Assembly (NCBI GenBank): GCA_036426205.1
Contig: CM071569.1
Location: 7,232,908 to 7,296,907, forward strand
Reading direction: 5' to 3'
Length of the DNA stretch: 64,000 nucleotides
DNA from: Ascaphus truei
Taxonomy: Eukaryota; Chordata; Amphibia; Anura; Ascaphidae
In this document: in pieces, positions 1-9,960 of the stretch
Position numbering within the stretch: position 1 is the stretch's first letter
How the letters are laid out: every line of letters begins with the position of its first letter
Position numbers and translations under genes: made by a program
Notes under the pieces: model-generated
What the model was told of the DNA's origin: nothing
Seen by the model: the letters and a program-made list of their open reading frames with translations, nothing else
Database searches by the model: none

Positions 1-718
1 GACAGAAGGACATAGCAGCTGGAATGCATCAGAATGTTGGACTCCCGAGAAAATAGTTTGAATCGGGTCTGGGAATTCATGAGGCACCATCGAAAACCTC
101 TTAACACCTACAAAAGAGGTTAGGAGAAGGTGTAGATGGCTCTATTCACACCTTTGTGTTCACAACTGAGGACAATACCTCTGCCCCATATACTTATCCT
201 CTCAACACCTTACCCTTGAATGAATGAACCAGAAGACAATACCCTAGCTACATTATCTTCTGAATGCCTCATTCACAGAAGAAGACCTGTGCTGTGATGA
301 ACCTCACGCCCTATGTATTTAAGCCTCCCATCTCCGGTGTGGAGATCACATGTGAAGAAGAGACCTCTGCAGCCCAAAAGCTTATGCACTAGAAAACCTT
401 CTACCATTGATATCTTGGTTCATTAAAAGGTATCACAGCCTATGAAGTATCTTAATCTTCTGGGAACTAATATAGCACCCTTCAGTTTTGTAATGTAATT
501 GTTATAATCAAATAGAAATAGCATTGGTTTTTATAATATCAAATGAGGGAACAGCACTTACCACAGTGGTAATGATCTTCTGTCGATCTTTTGTGGTTGG
601 GTGCCTGCTGACTGACCACCTTTAGTTTAGATTAGTCAGAGCACTGCTCAGATCATCAAATATCATCTGAAACATACCTACAGTAGCTGCGGAGGAGCAT
701 TTTGTCAATAGACCAGTG
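1..718. other. Unannotated, apparently unique sequence
   Basis: AT-leaning sequence with no long open frame, no recognisable repeat and no splice-flanked exon that I could support on either strand. Treated as intergenic or intronic. Confidence 0.5.
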
Positions 719-912
719 CAGGGGTGGGCAATTCCAGTCCTCAAGGGCCACCAACAGATCAGGGTTTCAGGATATCCCTGCTCAGCACAGGTGACTCAAT
801 CAAGTGCTCAGTCAAAGACTGAGCCACTGATTGAGCCACCTGTGCTGAAGCAGGGATATCCCTAATACCTGACCTATTGGTGACCCTTGAGGACTGGAGT
901 AGCACACCCCTG
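719..912. mobile_element. Palindromic hAT-like MITE, copy 1
   Basis: The element starts CAGGGGTGGGCAATTCCAG and ends in its imperfect reverse complement, CTGGAGTAGCACACCCCTG. The inner halves are also inverted (AGGGATATCCCTG with CTCAGCACAGGTG on one side, CACCTGTGCTGAAGCAGGG on the other), so the whole element of about 190 bp can fold into one hairpin. The flanking 8-mers GACCAGTG and GACTAGCG agree at 6 of 8 positions, which fits an aged 8-bp hAT-type target duplication. There is no coding capacity, so it must have been moved in trans. The same family recurs at 13611, 19208, 29417, 31214 and 53820, and a diverged subfamily occurs at 15812. Superfamily assignment rests on the 8-bp duplication and is inference. 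Confidence 0.75.
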
Positions 913-1687
913 GACTAGCGCCTCGAACCTGTAGAAGGGCCGTGCATGTCCAAGGCCCTACTCTATTTCTAAAATGCTCTGCTGCTAGGTATGTTACAGA
1001 TGATCGTTTGTTATTTTTCTATGATATATATATATATAATAAAGAAGATGAATGTTTTCAATAGTTAAGGATTGAGGAGTGCTCCGACTAATTTTATTAT
1101 TATTTATTTTTTTTAATCATAAACCACATTCAAAACCATATTCTATACGTACTTTCCAGTTACTTCATACTGTATGTGCAGTATGTCTACTAAACAGTGT
1201 TCCATTTTATCATTCTAATTATATCGCTAAAACCGATTTTTGAAGACAGACAAAATTGGTCGGAAATATTAAAGAGAGAAAGTGTGTTCTTCTCATCTTC
1301 AGATGGGTCTTCTTGTAAAACAGCAATTATTTTTGTTTTTTGTAACCTAAACCGAGAGGTCCACCGCACCTGATCTTTTATCCACGACCTCGGGGGACAG
1401 CCTGGTTTTCAGGATGCTTTAGTTTTTCTAGTGATGTTGGACACAAAAAGCTACAAATACTGATGCAGCGGCCGCTATTCGAACACATCTCGGCGCCGAT
1501 TTTGAGTTCTCTGCTGTTCCGCACGCAGCATGAACGCGGCCAATCGCCCCAGGCACCCGCGCTTATTGCGGATGTTTTGTTTGGATTTCATGGATTCTGT
1601 TTCTTCGTTTGCAATAAAATGGATGAATTGTAATGTGTACAGTACAGTGCTACTGTGTCAATTTCATGTTTTTAATAGCCAGAACTA
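913..1687. other. Unannotated sequence
   Basis: Mostly unique sequence with a short (TA)n run near 1022-1040 and a T-rich run near 1103-1115. A GC-richer patch near 1465-1570 carries a NotI-like GCGGCCGC at 1467-1475. No gene, RNA or named repeat is supported. Confidence 0.4.
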
Positions 1688-2060
1688 GTGATGTACCAGG
1701 TACTACCCGTTACCCGGTGGCTTTTCAGCTACCCGGAAATTACCCGGACCCGGCAGCTGGAAAGTGGACCCGGCGCCGGGTATCCGGGTAATGTCAAGGT
1801 AGCTGAAAAGTATCTCTTACTTACCTGCTGGAAGCCCGCGGCGACATCTGAACAGGTAAGCAGAGGGGCGGGGGCGGTGGGGCAGCATCAGCGGTCAGTG
1901 TGGAGCCAGCGCCACGGGGAGCTGCAGGACTCCATACTGCACTGTGAGCTGGGACCATGTGACCGGAGCAGGAGAAGAAGCTTTGCTATTGGACAGCCGG
2001 CATATATTGGTAACTGGGGGGAGGGGGGTCACCAGAGGTAAGCTCCATGGGCTGCCCCGC
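1688..2060. repeat. ACCCGG-rich interspersed repeat fragment
   Basis: The left third is a cluster of ACCCG/ACCCGG words (TACCCG, TTACCCGG, CTACCCGG, GACCCGG) followed by their complement (CCGGGTATCCGGGTAA). GCTTTTCAGCTACC near 1720-1735 pairs with GGTAGCTGAAAAG near 1799-1812, giving a hairpin with GC-rich internal steps. The open frame through here (117 codons) has no recognisable domain and follows the repeat's composition, so I do not call it a gene. This is probably one end of a transposable element; the family is not identified. Confidence 0.4.
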
Positions 2061-2399
2061 TTTAAGTAAGTAAAATTATATATTTATTGAGCAGCGTGGA
2101 CTACTTCTGCTTCAAAGCAGACTGGTGTCAACTGATTTGTATACTGCGTACTGTGTACATAGTTTTACCTGTAGACATAGCTAATATTGATATTCTTCAT
2201 CCTGGTGAGCTACAACTGAAAGTTAATGATTTATGTGAATATTGAAATAGAAATGACTTTTATCAGCAACAAAACTGTGCCAAAAAGGGGCGCATTTGAG
2301 CCATGTTATGACCATGGAAAGACTAACCCGTCTAGTCCATGACAGGTTTAATAGTTTCTTGACAACGTGGGACCCTTGGGCGACTTATATATGGCAAAC

Positions 2400-2650
2400 T
2401 CCAAACCTGACTTAAGACCGTGAACTCAGACTCGATTTTAAACCAAAATGTGTGCACTCCTAACATATAGGATGTCTTTTATACTTTTATATAAATATAT
2501 GTATACCTTTATGTGCAAGATCCCTGCACGGAGACCATTGTGGATGATTTCCCTTAACCCCCCCCCCCCCACCCCCCCTTTTAATTTTCTGTACCCCTCC
2601 CTCCCTGTTAAACTTTGAAAAACAATAAAATACAAGTTAAAAAAAAAAAA
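2400..2650 (+). mobile_element. LINE-like 3' end with poly(A) tail
   Basis: The segment ends in a pyrimidine-rich stretch with a C tract (2558-2578), then CTGTACCCCTCCCTCCCTG, an AATAAA signal at 2624-2629 and a 12-bp A tail ending at 2650. C/T-rich 3' UTR, AATAAA and terminal A run together are typical of L1-type LINE 3' ends. No reverse-transcriptase coding sequence is left upstream, so this would be a heavily 5'-truncated copy. The upstream limit is uncertain. A processed mRNA tail is the alternative. Confidence 0.4.
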
Positions 2651-2898
2651 GGGGGTGCATTATGTTTTATGTGATTGTTTAATTAAATGTTTAAAGGAAA
2701 TAAAAATACCACTTGTGGGTACATTTGCGTGTCTCAGTCAGGTCTGCAACCCTGTCTTTCCCCATCATCGCTTAGCAAACAATGCTGCCACTGCAGCCAG
2801 GGATTCTGGGTAATGACATGCAAACGAGCACAGTGTGTCACATTTTATTTCTTATCCATTTTAACATGGACTCCTATGAGCTTATGACTGCCGAATTA
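2651..2898 (+). repeat. Older interspersed repeat, 5' part (split by insertion)
   Basis: Contains the landmarks AATACCACTTGTGGGTACA, CTGCAACCCTGTCTTTCCCC and GGGATTCTGGGTAATGACAT. The same string of landmarks occurs at 4702-4949 on the same strand, partly at 4110-4260, and on the minus strand at 52205-52455. It stops at GCCGAATTA, where a Harbinger-type element begins, and resumes at 3956 with TTACACAGCTTTTCAGC. Family name unknown to me; it looks non-coding. Confidence 0.7.
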
Positions 2899-3955
2899 GG
2901 CTGACCGCGCTCATGCTTGAGAGTTGGTGACGTCCCCAACTCTCAAAGCATAAAGCGCATGGTGTCCTGCCTAATTTTGCAAGCGGGAGCGGGGGGCATG
3001 GATCGGGGCTATTTGTGTGTGTGTAAGGTGTGTGTGTGTGTGTATGGGATGTTGAGATGTCCGTATGGTCGATGGTAGGCGGTATGGTGTTGGGATGTGT
3101 ATGTTGTGTGGTATGCGTGTGTAGAGTGTATGGTGTGGGTGCGGGTGGTTGGATGTGTGCTGTGAGGAGGTGATTGTTGTATGTTTGTATGTGTATGGCT
3201 GTGTGTGTGTGTGTCTGTGTGTATGTGTATAGCTGTGTGTGTGTGTGTGTGTCTGACTGAGTGACGTGTGTGTAGGAATGGCTGTGTGTGTGGTTGTGAG
3301 GTGGGCTGTGTGTGTGTGTTTGTTTGTATGTGTATGGCAACAGTGTGTATGTGTATGACTGTGTGTGTGTATGGCTGTGTGTGCGCGTGTGGCTGTGTGT
3401 GTGCGTGTGGCTGTTTGTATGTGTATGGCTGTGTGTGTGTGTGTGGCTGTGTGTATGTGTATAGCTGTGTGTGTGTGTGTCTAACTGAGTGACTGTGTGT
3501 ATGTGAATGGCTGTGTGTATGCGTGTGAGTGTGTGGCTGTGTGTGTGTGTGTGTTTGTTTGTATGTGGTATTGCCGTGTGTATGGTATGATGTGTGTGTT
3601 ATTGTGTATGGCTGTTGTTGTGTGAGGGTGTGTATGTGTACGGCTGTGAGTGTATGGCTGTGTGTGTATGTGTATGACTGTGTGTGTATGTGTATGGCTG
3701 GAGGGGTGTAAATGTGGTACGGCTGTGAGTGTATGGCTGTGTGTGTATGTGTATGGCTGTGTGTGTGTGGCTGTGTTCTGTGTGCACTTACCTCTGCTGA
3801 GCGCTCTTCAATCTGAAATTTGTTTGTCTCCCCAAGCGCCGAGCTTGGGAGAGCGTAGAGGTCCGTGCACGAGCGCGCACTACGTGAGCGGGGACGTCAG
3901 AATTCACATTGGAAGAAGGAACCTCGGCAAGCTCAGCGGCAGCGAGGACGCAACC
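2899..3955 (+). mobile_element. Harbinger-type non-autonomous element carrying a TG minisatellite
   Basis: The element is bounded by TTA at 2896-2898 and TTA at 3956-3958, the 3-bp TWA target duplication of PIF/Harbinger. The right end in reverse complement reads GGTTGCGTCCTCGCTG. It matches the intact left end of the second copy at 4950 (GGCTGCGTCCCCGCTGG). In this copy the left terminus has lost 17 bp between two GCTG words and reads GGCTGACCGCGC. The outer parts are GC-rich. The middle (about 3014-3780) is a TG-rich minisatellite built from TGTGTATGTGTATGGC-like words. There is no transposase or Myb-like coding sequence, so it would have needed enzymes supplied in trans. Open frames in the TG tract come from the repeat. 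Confidence 0.75.
3014..3783 (+). repeat. TG-rich minisatellite, array 1
   Basis: Alternating TG runs are punctuated by TATGTGTATGGCTG, GTGCGCGTGTGGCTG and ACTGAGTGACTG. The long alternating purine-pyrimidine tract is a candidate Z-DNA former. Several 60- to 240-codon frames on both strands (Cys/Val-rich on plus, His/Thr-rich on minus) are products of the repeat and are not annotated. The same punctuation order recurs in the 5085-5747 array. Confidence 0.85.
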
Positions 3956-4270
3956 TTACACAGCTTTTCAGCACAGCCTGGGATTAAGAAGTGCAATGCC
4001 AGCAAACCTGCTCACAGACAGCTGTTCACCCTTTTGGGTCTCATCAGTGCAATTTTGGCTGTTGGCTATGCAATGTGAAGCTGGTACATGGGTTTAACCA
4101 GGCAATAAAAAAAGTTATGGCGGGTAAAATAAGTGACAATAGACCTCCACCATACAGTGTACAGTAAATATAAATACCCCTTGTGGGGCATTCACATGTC
4201 TCAGGCAGGTCTGCAGCCCTGCCTTTCCCCATTATCTCTTAGCATACAGTGCTTCCAACATTTAAAGGAG
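3956..4270 (+). repeat. Older interspersed repeat, 3' part plus a second partial unit
   Basis: This is the continuation of the repeat broken at 2898: TTACACAGCTTTTCAGCACA, then AAGAAGTGCAATGCCAGCAA, then CTGCTCACAGACAG. A second, diverged 5' part follows at about 4110-4260 (AATACCCCTTGTGGGGCATT and CTGCCTTTCCCCATTATCTC). The minus-strand copy at 52090-52455 shows the unbroken order. There is no coding signal. Confidence 0.65.
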
Positions 4271-4649
4271 GAATCCAAGCAATATCCTACATGTGTGTTT
4301 TTAAATAAATCAGTTCTGTAGTGTTAGATAATACTTACTACCTTTAAAAAAAATTATTATATTTTAATGCGCATTCATATACTGATCATTTTTTAAATTT
4401 CTATTGCAGGTTTTAGCCCACCTCCCCAGCAGCACAAGCTCTTTGCAACACTTTCCTGTTTGTGACCATTTGTTGCCAATATTCCCAGCAGTTTGAGCTG
4501 CAAACTGTAACAATAGATAATGTTACTTTAGTTATATAACAATACATTGTAGCTGTTGAGTTACACTGACTGACGGGCTGATTGAAACTGAAAAGCGGCC
4601 ATTTATTTAGTGAACCCTGGGAAGCCGGATCTTTGCTGATCGATCACAA
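4271..4649. other. Unannotated, AT-rich
   Basis: AT-rich sequence containing TTTTTTAAATTTCTATTGCAG near 4390, which resembles a splice acceptor, but no open frame or donor follows that would support an exon. This stretch is missing from duplication copy 2. Confidence 0.4.
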
Positions 4650-4697
4650 GAGACCACATCGATCGGCAGTTTAGGTAATTCGTTTTAATAAAGGTAA

Positions 4698-5795
4698 AAA
4701 AGGGGGTGCATTATGTTTTATGTGATTGTTTAATTAAATGTTTAAAGGAAATAAAAATACCACTTGTGGGTACATTTGCATGTCTCAGTCAGGTCTGCAA
4801 CCCTGTCTTTCCCCATCATCGCTTAGCAAACAATGCTGCCACTGCAGCTAGGGATTCTGGGTAATGACATGCAAACGAGCACAGTGTGTCACATTTTATT
4901 TCTTATCCATTTTAACATGGACTCCTATGAGCTTATGACTGCCGCATTAGGCTGCGTCCCCGCTGGTGCTGACCGCGCTCATGCTTGAGAGTTGGTGACG
5001 TCCCCAACTCTCAAAGCATAAAGCGCATGGTGTCCTGCCTAATTTTGCAAGCGGGAGCGGGGGGCATGGATCGGGGCTATTTGTGTGTGTGTAAGGTGTG
5101 TGTTTGTGTGTGTGTGTGTGTATGTGTATGGCTGTATGTGTATGGCTGTGTGTGTGTGTGGCTGTGTATGTGTGTGGCTGTGTGTGTGAGTGTATGGCTG
5201 TGTGTGCGCGTGTGGCTGTGTGTGCGTGTGGCTGTTTGTATGTGTATGGCTGTGTGTGTGTGTGTGTGTGTCTGTGTGTATGTGTATAGCTGTGTGTGTG
5301 TGTGTGTGTCTGACTGAGTGACTGTGTGTATGTGAATGGCTGTGTGTGTGCGTGTGAGTGTGTGGCTGTGTGTGTGTGTTTGTTTGTATGTGTATGGCCG
5401 TGTGTATGTGTATGACTGTGTGTGTGTATGGCTGTGTGTGTGTATGGCTGTGTGTGCGCGTGTGGCTGTGTGTGTGCGTGTGGCTGTTTGTATGTGTATG
5501 GCTGTGTGTGTGTGTGTGGCTGTGTGTGTGTGTGGCTGTGTGTGTGTGTGTCTAACTGAGTGACTGTGTGTATGTGAATGGCTGTGTGTATGCGTGTGAG
5601 TGTGTGGCTGTGTGTGTGTGTGTGTTTGTTTGTATGTGTATGGCCGTGTGTATGTGTATGACTGTGTGTGTGTATGTGTATGGCTGTGTGTGTGTGAGGG
5701 TGTGTATGTGTACGGCTGTGAGTGTATGGCTGTGTGTGTATGTGTATGAGACCACATCGATCGGCAGTTTAGGTAATTCGTTTTAATAAAGGTAA
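4698..5795 (+). repeat. Tandem duplication block, copy 2 (internally deleted)
   Basis: Collinear with 2641-3758 (older repeat, Harbinger left end, TG array). It then jumps from the TG array directly to the 48-bp end sequence at 5748-5795, so about 0.89 kb present in copy 1 is missing. The right terminal inverted repeat and right TTA of the Harbinger-type element are therefore absent here. Confidence 0.75.
4950..5747 (+). mobile_element. Harbinger-type element, right end deleted
   Basis: The intact left end GGCTGCGTCCCCGCTGG starts directly after the target TTA at 4947-4949. It carries the 17 bp lost in copy 1, so the first copy's left end was damaged after the duplication, or the repeat units were mixed by recombination. 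The TG-rich array fills 5085-5747 and breaks off at the duplication junction. Confidence 0.7.
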
Positions 5796-5820
5796 TCAAA
5801 AGCTGCATATATTAAAACAA

Positions 5821-5962
5821 AAAAATATATATATATCCGCTTGGCTTGCCTCTTTAAGGGACAGACATAGCAGGCAAGAAATATATATATCTATATATAT
5901 ATATATATATCTGATATATAGATATATATATATAGATATAGATATAGATATATATATATATC
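5821..5962. repeat. AT microsatellite (ATATAG-type)
   Basis: Two blocks of (TA)n and (ATATAG)n are separated by a unique core (about 5838-5880). It is self-complementary and prone to slippage. The isoleucine/tyrosine-rich minus-strand frame through it comes from the repeat. Confidence 0.85.
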
Positions 5963-6786
5963 CATTATGCAATATAAAATCTTCCTTAGAAATATGCATA
6001 CCTTTAAAGTAAAATATTCACTTATTTAATTGATGATCAAGTTTCTTACGGTCTGCGTAATTCAAAATATCTGGTAATCATTTTTTCCACTTTTTATAAT
6101 TGGCTATTGATGACAGCAGAATTTGATTAAATAAAACAACACCGTCAAAACCCCCCATAAATTTGCAATTTACCTATATTCATAACATCCTACAAACAGT
6201 CTTGTCTGAAATGAGATTAGATAAAGGTTGTAAAAACACTCCAAAGCGTTTGGTTACTACGCAGAAAAACATAAATGTAAAAATCTTTTGTTATTATCAT
6301 TCCTATAAATATAATGCCAATGTTATACATTCAGTCCCGCCGTGTGACACCCAGTGTCACCCTGGTTCTCACAGTATCACCCAAAGGAGTGAGGAAACCA
6401 TGCTGAGACCATGAAAATGGGGTGCCTGCCTAGTTTTACTTGCTAGAGCCATGTCCTTTTGGGATAGGCTGGGTGCAACAACGCAAACCGTGTCATCGCG
6501 CTGAAGGGAAATGACACGGATGGGGGGGGGGGGGTACATTCATTTATATGCAAATAGTATTTTTCCTATCAAACATTTTATATTATTTGTATGTACTGAT
6601 ATATCCATTCCATAGGGTTTATATTCTTTCCGATTTAGTTTTTTACTAGTAGTCAATTTAGTATCAATTTCCCAGTTGGAGATTCTGTACTTCAGCCAAT
6701 GGGTACAGAGGACAGTGCGGATCTCCCCTGCTCCATCACACTGGCAGTTATAAGTGGGTATTCATTAGGTACAGGGCCCAGTACCT
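5963..6786. other. Unannotated, apparently unique
   Basis: AT-rich sequence with a 13-bp G run near 6522-6534 and a short GTGACACCCAGTGTCACCCT motif near 6343-6365 that can form a small hairpin. No gene is supported. Confidence 0.4.
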
Positions 6787-8087
6787 AGCCAGTGCCTGCT
6801 AAGGAGGTACAGTATACAGTAGTTTGAGGATCACTGCATGCTACGTAACTACAGTATAGTTTGAGGACCACTGCATGCTACGTAACTACAGTATAGTTTG
6901 AGGACCAGTGCCTTCTAAGGAGGTACAGTATAGTTTGAGGATCAGTGCATGCTACGTAGGTACAGTATAGTTTGAGAATCAGCACATTCTAAGTAGGTAC
7001 AGTATAGTTTGAGGATCAGTGCTTGCTAAGGAGGTACAGTATAGTTTGAGGATCAGTACATGCTACTGTAAGTAGGATTGTTTGAGGATCAGTGCTTGCT
7101 AACTAGGTACATTATAGTTTGAGGTCAGTGCTTGCTAAGTAGGTACAGTATAGTTTGAGGATCAGTGCTTGCTAAGTAGGTACAGTATAGTTTGAGGATC
7201 AGTACATGCTAAGTAGGTACAGTATAGTTTGAGGATCAGTACATGCTAAGTTGGTACAGTATAGTTTGAGGATCAGTACATGCTACTGTAAGTAGGATTG
7301 TTTGAGGACCAGTGCCTGCTAAGTACAGTATACAGTAGTTTGAGGATCAGTGTATGCTACGTAGGTACAGTATTGTTTCAGGATCATCATGCTAAGGAGG
7401 TACAGTATAGTTTGGGTATCAGTGCATGCTAAGGAGGTACAGTATAGTTTGAGGATCAGTGCCTGTTAAGGAGGTACAGTATAGTTTGAGGATCAGTCCA
7501 TGCTAAGGAGGTACAGTATAGTTTGAGGATCAGTGCCTGCTAAGGAGGTACAGTATAGTTTGAGGATCAGTGCATGCTAAGGAGGTACAGTATAGTTTGA
7601 GGATCAGTCCATGCTAAGGAGGTACAGTATAGTTTGAGGATCAGTGCCTGTTAAGGAGGTACAGTATAGTTTGAGGATCAGTCCATGCTAAGGAGGTACA
7701 TTATAGTTTGAGGATCAGTCCATGCTAAGGAGGTACAGTATAGTTTGAGGATCAGTGCATGCTAAGGAGGTACAGTATAGTTTGAGGATCAGTGCCTGTT
7801 AAGGAGGTACAGTATGTTTGATGAGGATCAGTGCCATGCTAAGGAGGTACATTATAGTTGAGGATCAGTGCATGCTAAGGAGGTACAGTATAGTTTGAGG
7901 ATCAGTGCATGCTAAGGAGGTACAGTATAGTTTGAGGATCAGTGCCTGTTAAGGAGGTACAGTATAGTTTGAGGATCAGTGCATGCTAAGGAGGTACAGT
8001 ATAGTTTGAGGATCAGTGCATGCTAAGGAGGTACAGTATAGTTTGAGGATCAGTGCCTGTTAAGGAGGTACAGTATATTTTGAGGAT
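6787..8087 (+). repeat. 37-bp minisatellite, about 35 copies
   Basis: The unit contains GGTACAGTATAGTTTGAGG followed by ATCAGTGCATGCTAAGGA. Successive units at 7981 and 8018 give a period of 37 bp. The left edge is degenerate (CTACGTA and TTCTAAG variants, a TACAGTA insertion). The right part is homogeneous and shows a three-unit higher-order pattern, with two GCATGCT units followed by one GCCTGTT unit, repeating every 111 bp from about 7868 to 8070. A degenerate edge beside a homogenised part is the expected result of unequal exchange. Confidence 0.95.
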
Positions 8088-9346
8088 ATGAAATAACTCA
8101 TTTAATTCGTATGAATTTTTTATAAATAAAAATAAGACTTCTACTTGTGGAACAAGGCTGAATTAGAATAGGATGGAACTGCTCAGCTGCATTTTGGAAA
8201 TAATGGTTCATTTAAGCCCTTGTTTGACAGAGGTGCCTGTGACATGTTATTCTGCAATGCATTCCAGGCCTCTTTGGCAGCAAATGGATTCAATGCTGCA
8301 TTCATTTCAGAGCGTTGCAAAGGGTATATCTGTTAAGCAGTGAATGAGTTAAAGAGGCATTACAAAATCCTTTCCAATCCATTACATTAAAAAGTCATTT
8401 TAGTTCCTTAGTAAAATAAAAGCATTTGCGTGCATCTGATTTTGTTCTAATGTCTCTGTACAATAGGAGCTGGTTTGATGCTCTTCTCTTCTAAATGTAG
8501 CTTGGATTAACTTTCTCTTCTCCTGCTGGAAGACTTAGGTGAGATTTAGCTATTAAACCTGTCTGGATTCCGAGGAAACAGTCAAGAGCCCTTCAAAGGC
8601 AATGGTAACGCTCCCACAGCAGTGTAATAAATCCGGCATCTCAGACACTATATATTGTCTCATCCATTAATGGAAACCAGTCAACACAGCTTTGTGTTAG
8701 ATCTTACTGCTATATGTTTAACCCCATTCACTGTCATGTCAAAGCAGCGCCACCGCGTTCCAGAATTGGTTCACCATCACTGGACAGTGAAATAAGGCTG
8801 TACCCGTAGTTTGGCTATTACTGAGGAATCGCCTTAATAGGCAGTGTGATGTTTAACACATTCCGGCTGGGTTAGTTTTATTATAACATTTTTGCTCTAA
8901 CTAGTATTTTGCACTGGAAGTTGAGTGGCCTGTGTAAGGAGACTGTCCTGCAAGTTACATTCACTGTTGTTCTCTGCACTGGTTCAGGCGATCTGGCTTT
9001 GTTGCATGTTGGGAGTGCATGCGTGTTGCGTGTTGGGAGTGCATGTTAAATGCAGAAATCAATCTTTTCCCACCCTTTTGAAGACTTGGAAAGCAGCTGG
9101 GGAGAGTCATGGCCCGGTGGCAGAGGCCTGGTAGCTGGATGCAGAAGCTAGGCCCAACTTCCAGCACCAGCCAGTCGGGCTCCCCACAGCCACCGGGCCC
9201 GGGACACTTTTCCCGGATCTCCCCCCTTATCGGCGGCCCTGCCCTCCCATGGTACAATACTTGTTTCTTTCACCATTCTTAGAGTCCTATGTATCAAGGC
9301 AATTTTGGAGCAAAACAGGGCATTTTAACACTGCACCTATGTATCA
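8088..9346. other. Unannotated; possible conserved non-coding stretch
   Basis: Unique sequence without long frames. The part at 8160-8460 is low in CpG and free of simple repeats, and its composition resembles vertebrate conserved non-coding DNA, but this cannot be tested without an alignment. The short frames near 8925-9257 have no recognisable domain. Confidence 0.35.
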
Positions 9347-9960
9347 TTTTGCTCAAATTCTGCCCCACGTTGCATCTTGGGTAGAGTCAGTAGGAGAAGT
9401 TACGGAGATTATATGGGTGCGCAGATTATAATGAGATGTATCACATTCTGCATCTCTGCCCCACTTTACACCTTGGGGAGAGTCCATTAGGAGGAGTTGG
9501 GGAGTAGTTACATGGTGCATAGATTATAATGAGATGTATCAGATTCTGCGTCTCGTTGCCCCAGCTTGCACCTTGGGGAGAGTCCAGTAGGAAGGAGTTG
9601 GGGGAGTAACATGGTGCACAGATTATAATGAGATGTATTACCGTCTGTGTCTCGTTGCCCCAGCTTGCACCTTGGGGAGAGTCAGTAGGAGGAGTTGGGG
9701 AGGAGTTACATGGTGCACAGATTATAATGAAATGTAACAGATTCTGCGTCTCTGCCCCACTTTACACCTTGGGGAGAGTCAGTAGGAGGAGATGGGGAGT
9801 AGTTACATGGGGCACAGATTATAAAGAGATGTATCAGATTCTGCAACTCTCGTTGCCCAGATTGCACCTTGGGGAGAGTCAGTAGGAGGAGTTGGGTGGA
9901 GGGAAGTTACATGGTGCACAGATTATAATGAGATGTATCACATTCTGCGTCTCTGCTCCC
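9347..9960 (+). repeat. Tandem repeat of 96-100 bp, six copies
   Basis: The word CTTGG(G)GAGAGTC recurs at 9376, 9472, 9572, 9671, 9768 and 9868, giving spacings of 96, 100, 99, 97 and 100 bp. Each unit carries GCACAGATTATAATGAGATG. Two unit types occur in the order short, long, long, short, long: the shorter has CTCTGCCCCACTTTACACC, the longer CTCGTTGCCCCAGCTTGCACC. The frame at 9628-9885 follows the repeat and is not a gene. Confidence 0.9.

Larger units (their letters stand above)
2641..4697 (+). repeat. Tandem duplication block, copy 1 (full length)
   Basis: The A run and the following GGGGGTGCATTATG at 2651 recur at 4702, and the two stretches stay collinear through a TG-rich array. The block ends in a 48-bp sequence (4650-4697, starting GAGACCACATCGATCGG and ending AATAAAGGTAA) that also closes copy 2 at 5748-5795. 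Copy 1 is therefore about 2.06 kb and copy 2 about 1.10 kb. Copy 2 lacks what corresponds to about 3759-4649 here. The block contains an older interspersed repeat and a Harbinger-type insertion, listed separately. Confidence 0.75.

Noticed and set aside
4385..4412. Splice-acceptor-like TTTCTATTGCAG
   Set aside because: No open frame or donor follows within a plausible exon length, and it lies in transposon-rich DNA.
2882..5808. Cys/Val-rich and His/Thr-rich frames up to 243 codons
   Set aside because: Translations of TG/CA arrays on the two strands.
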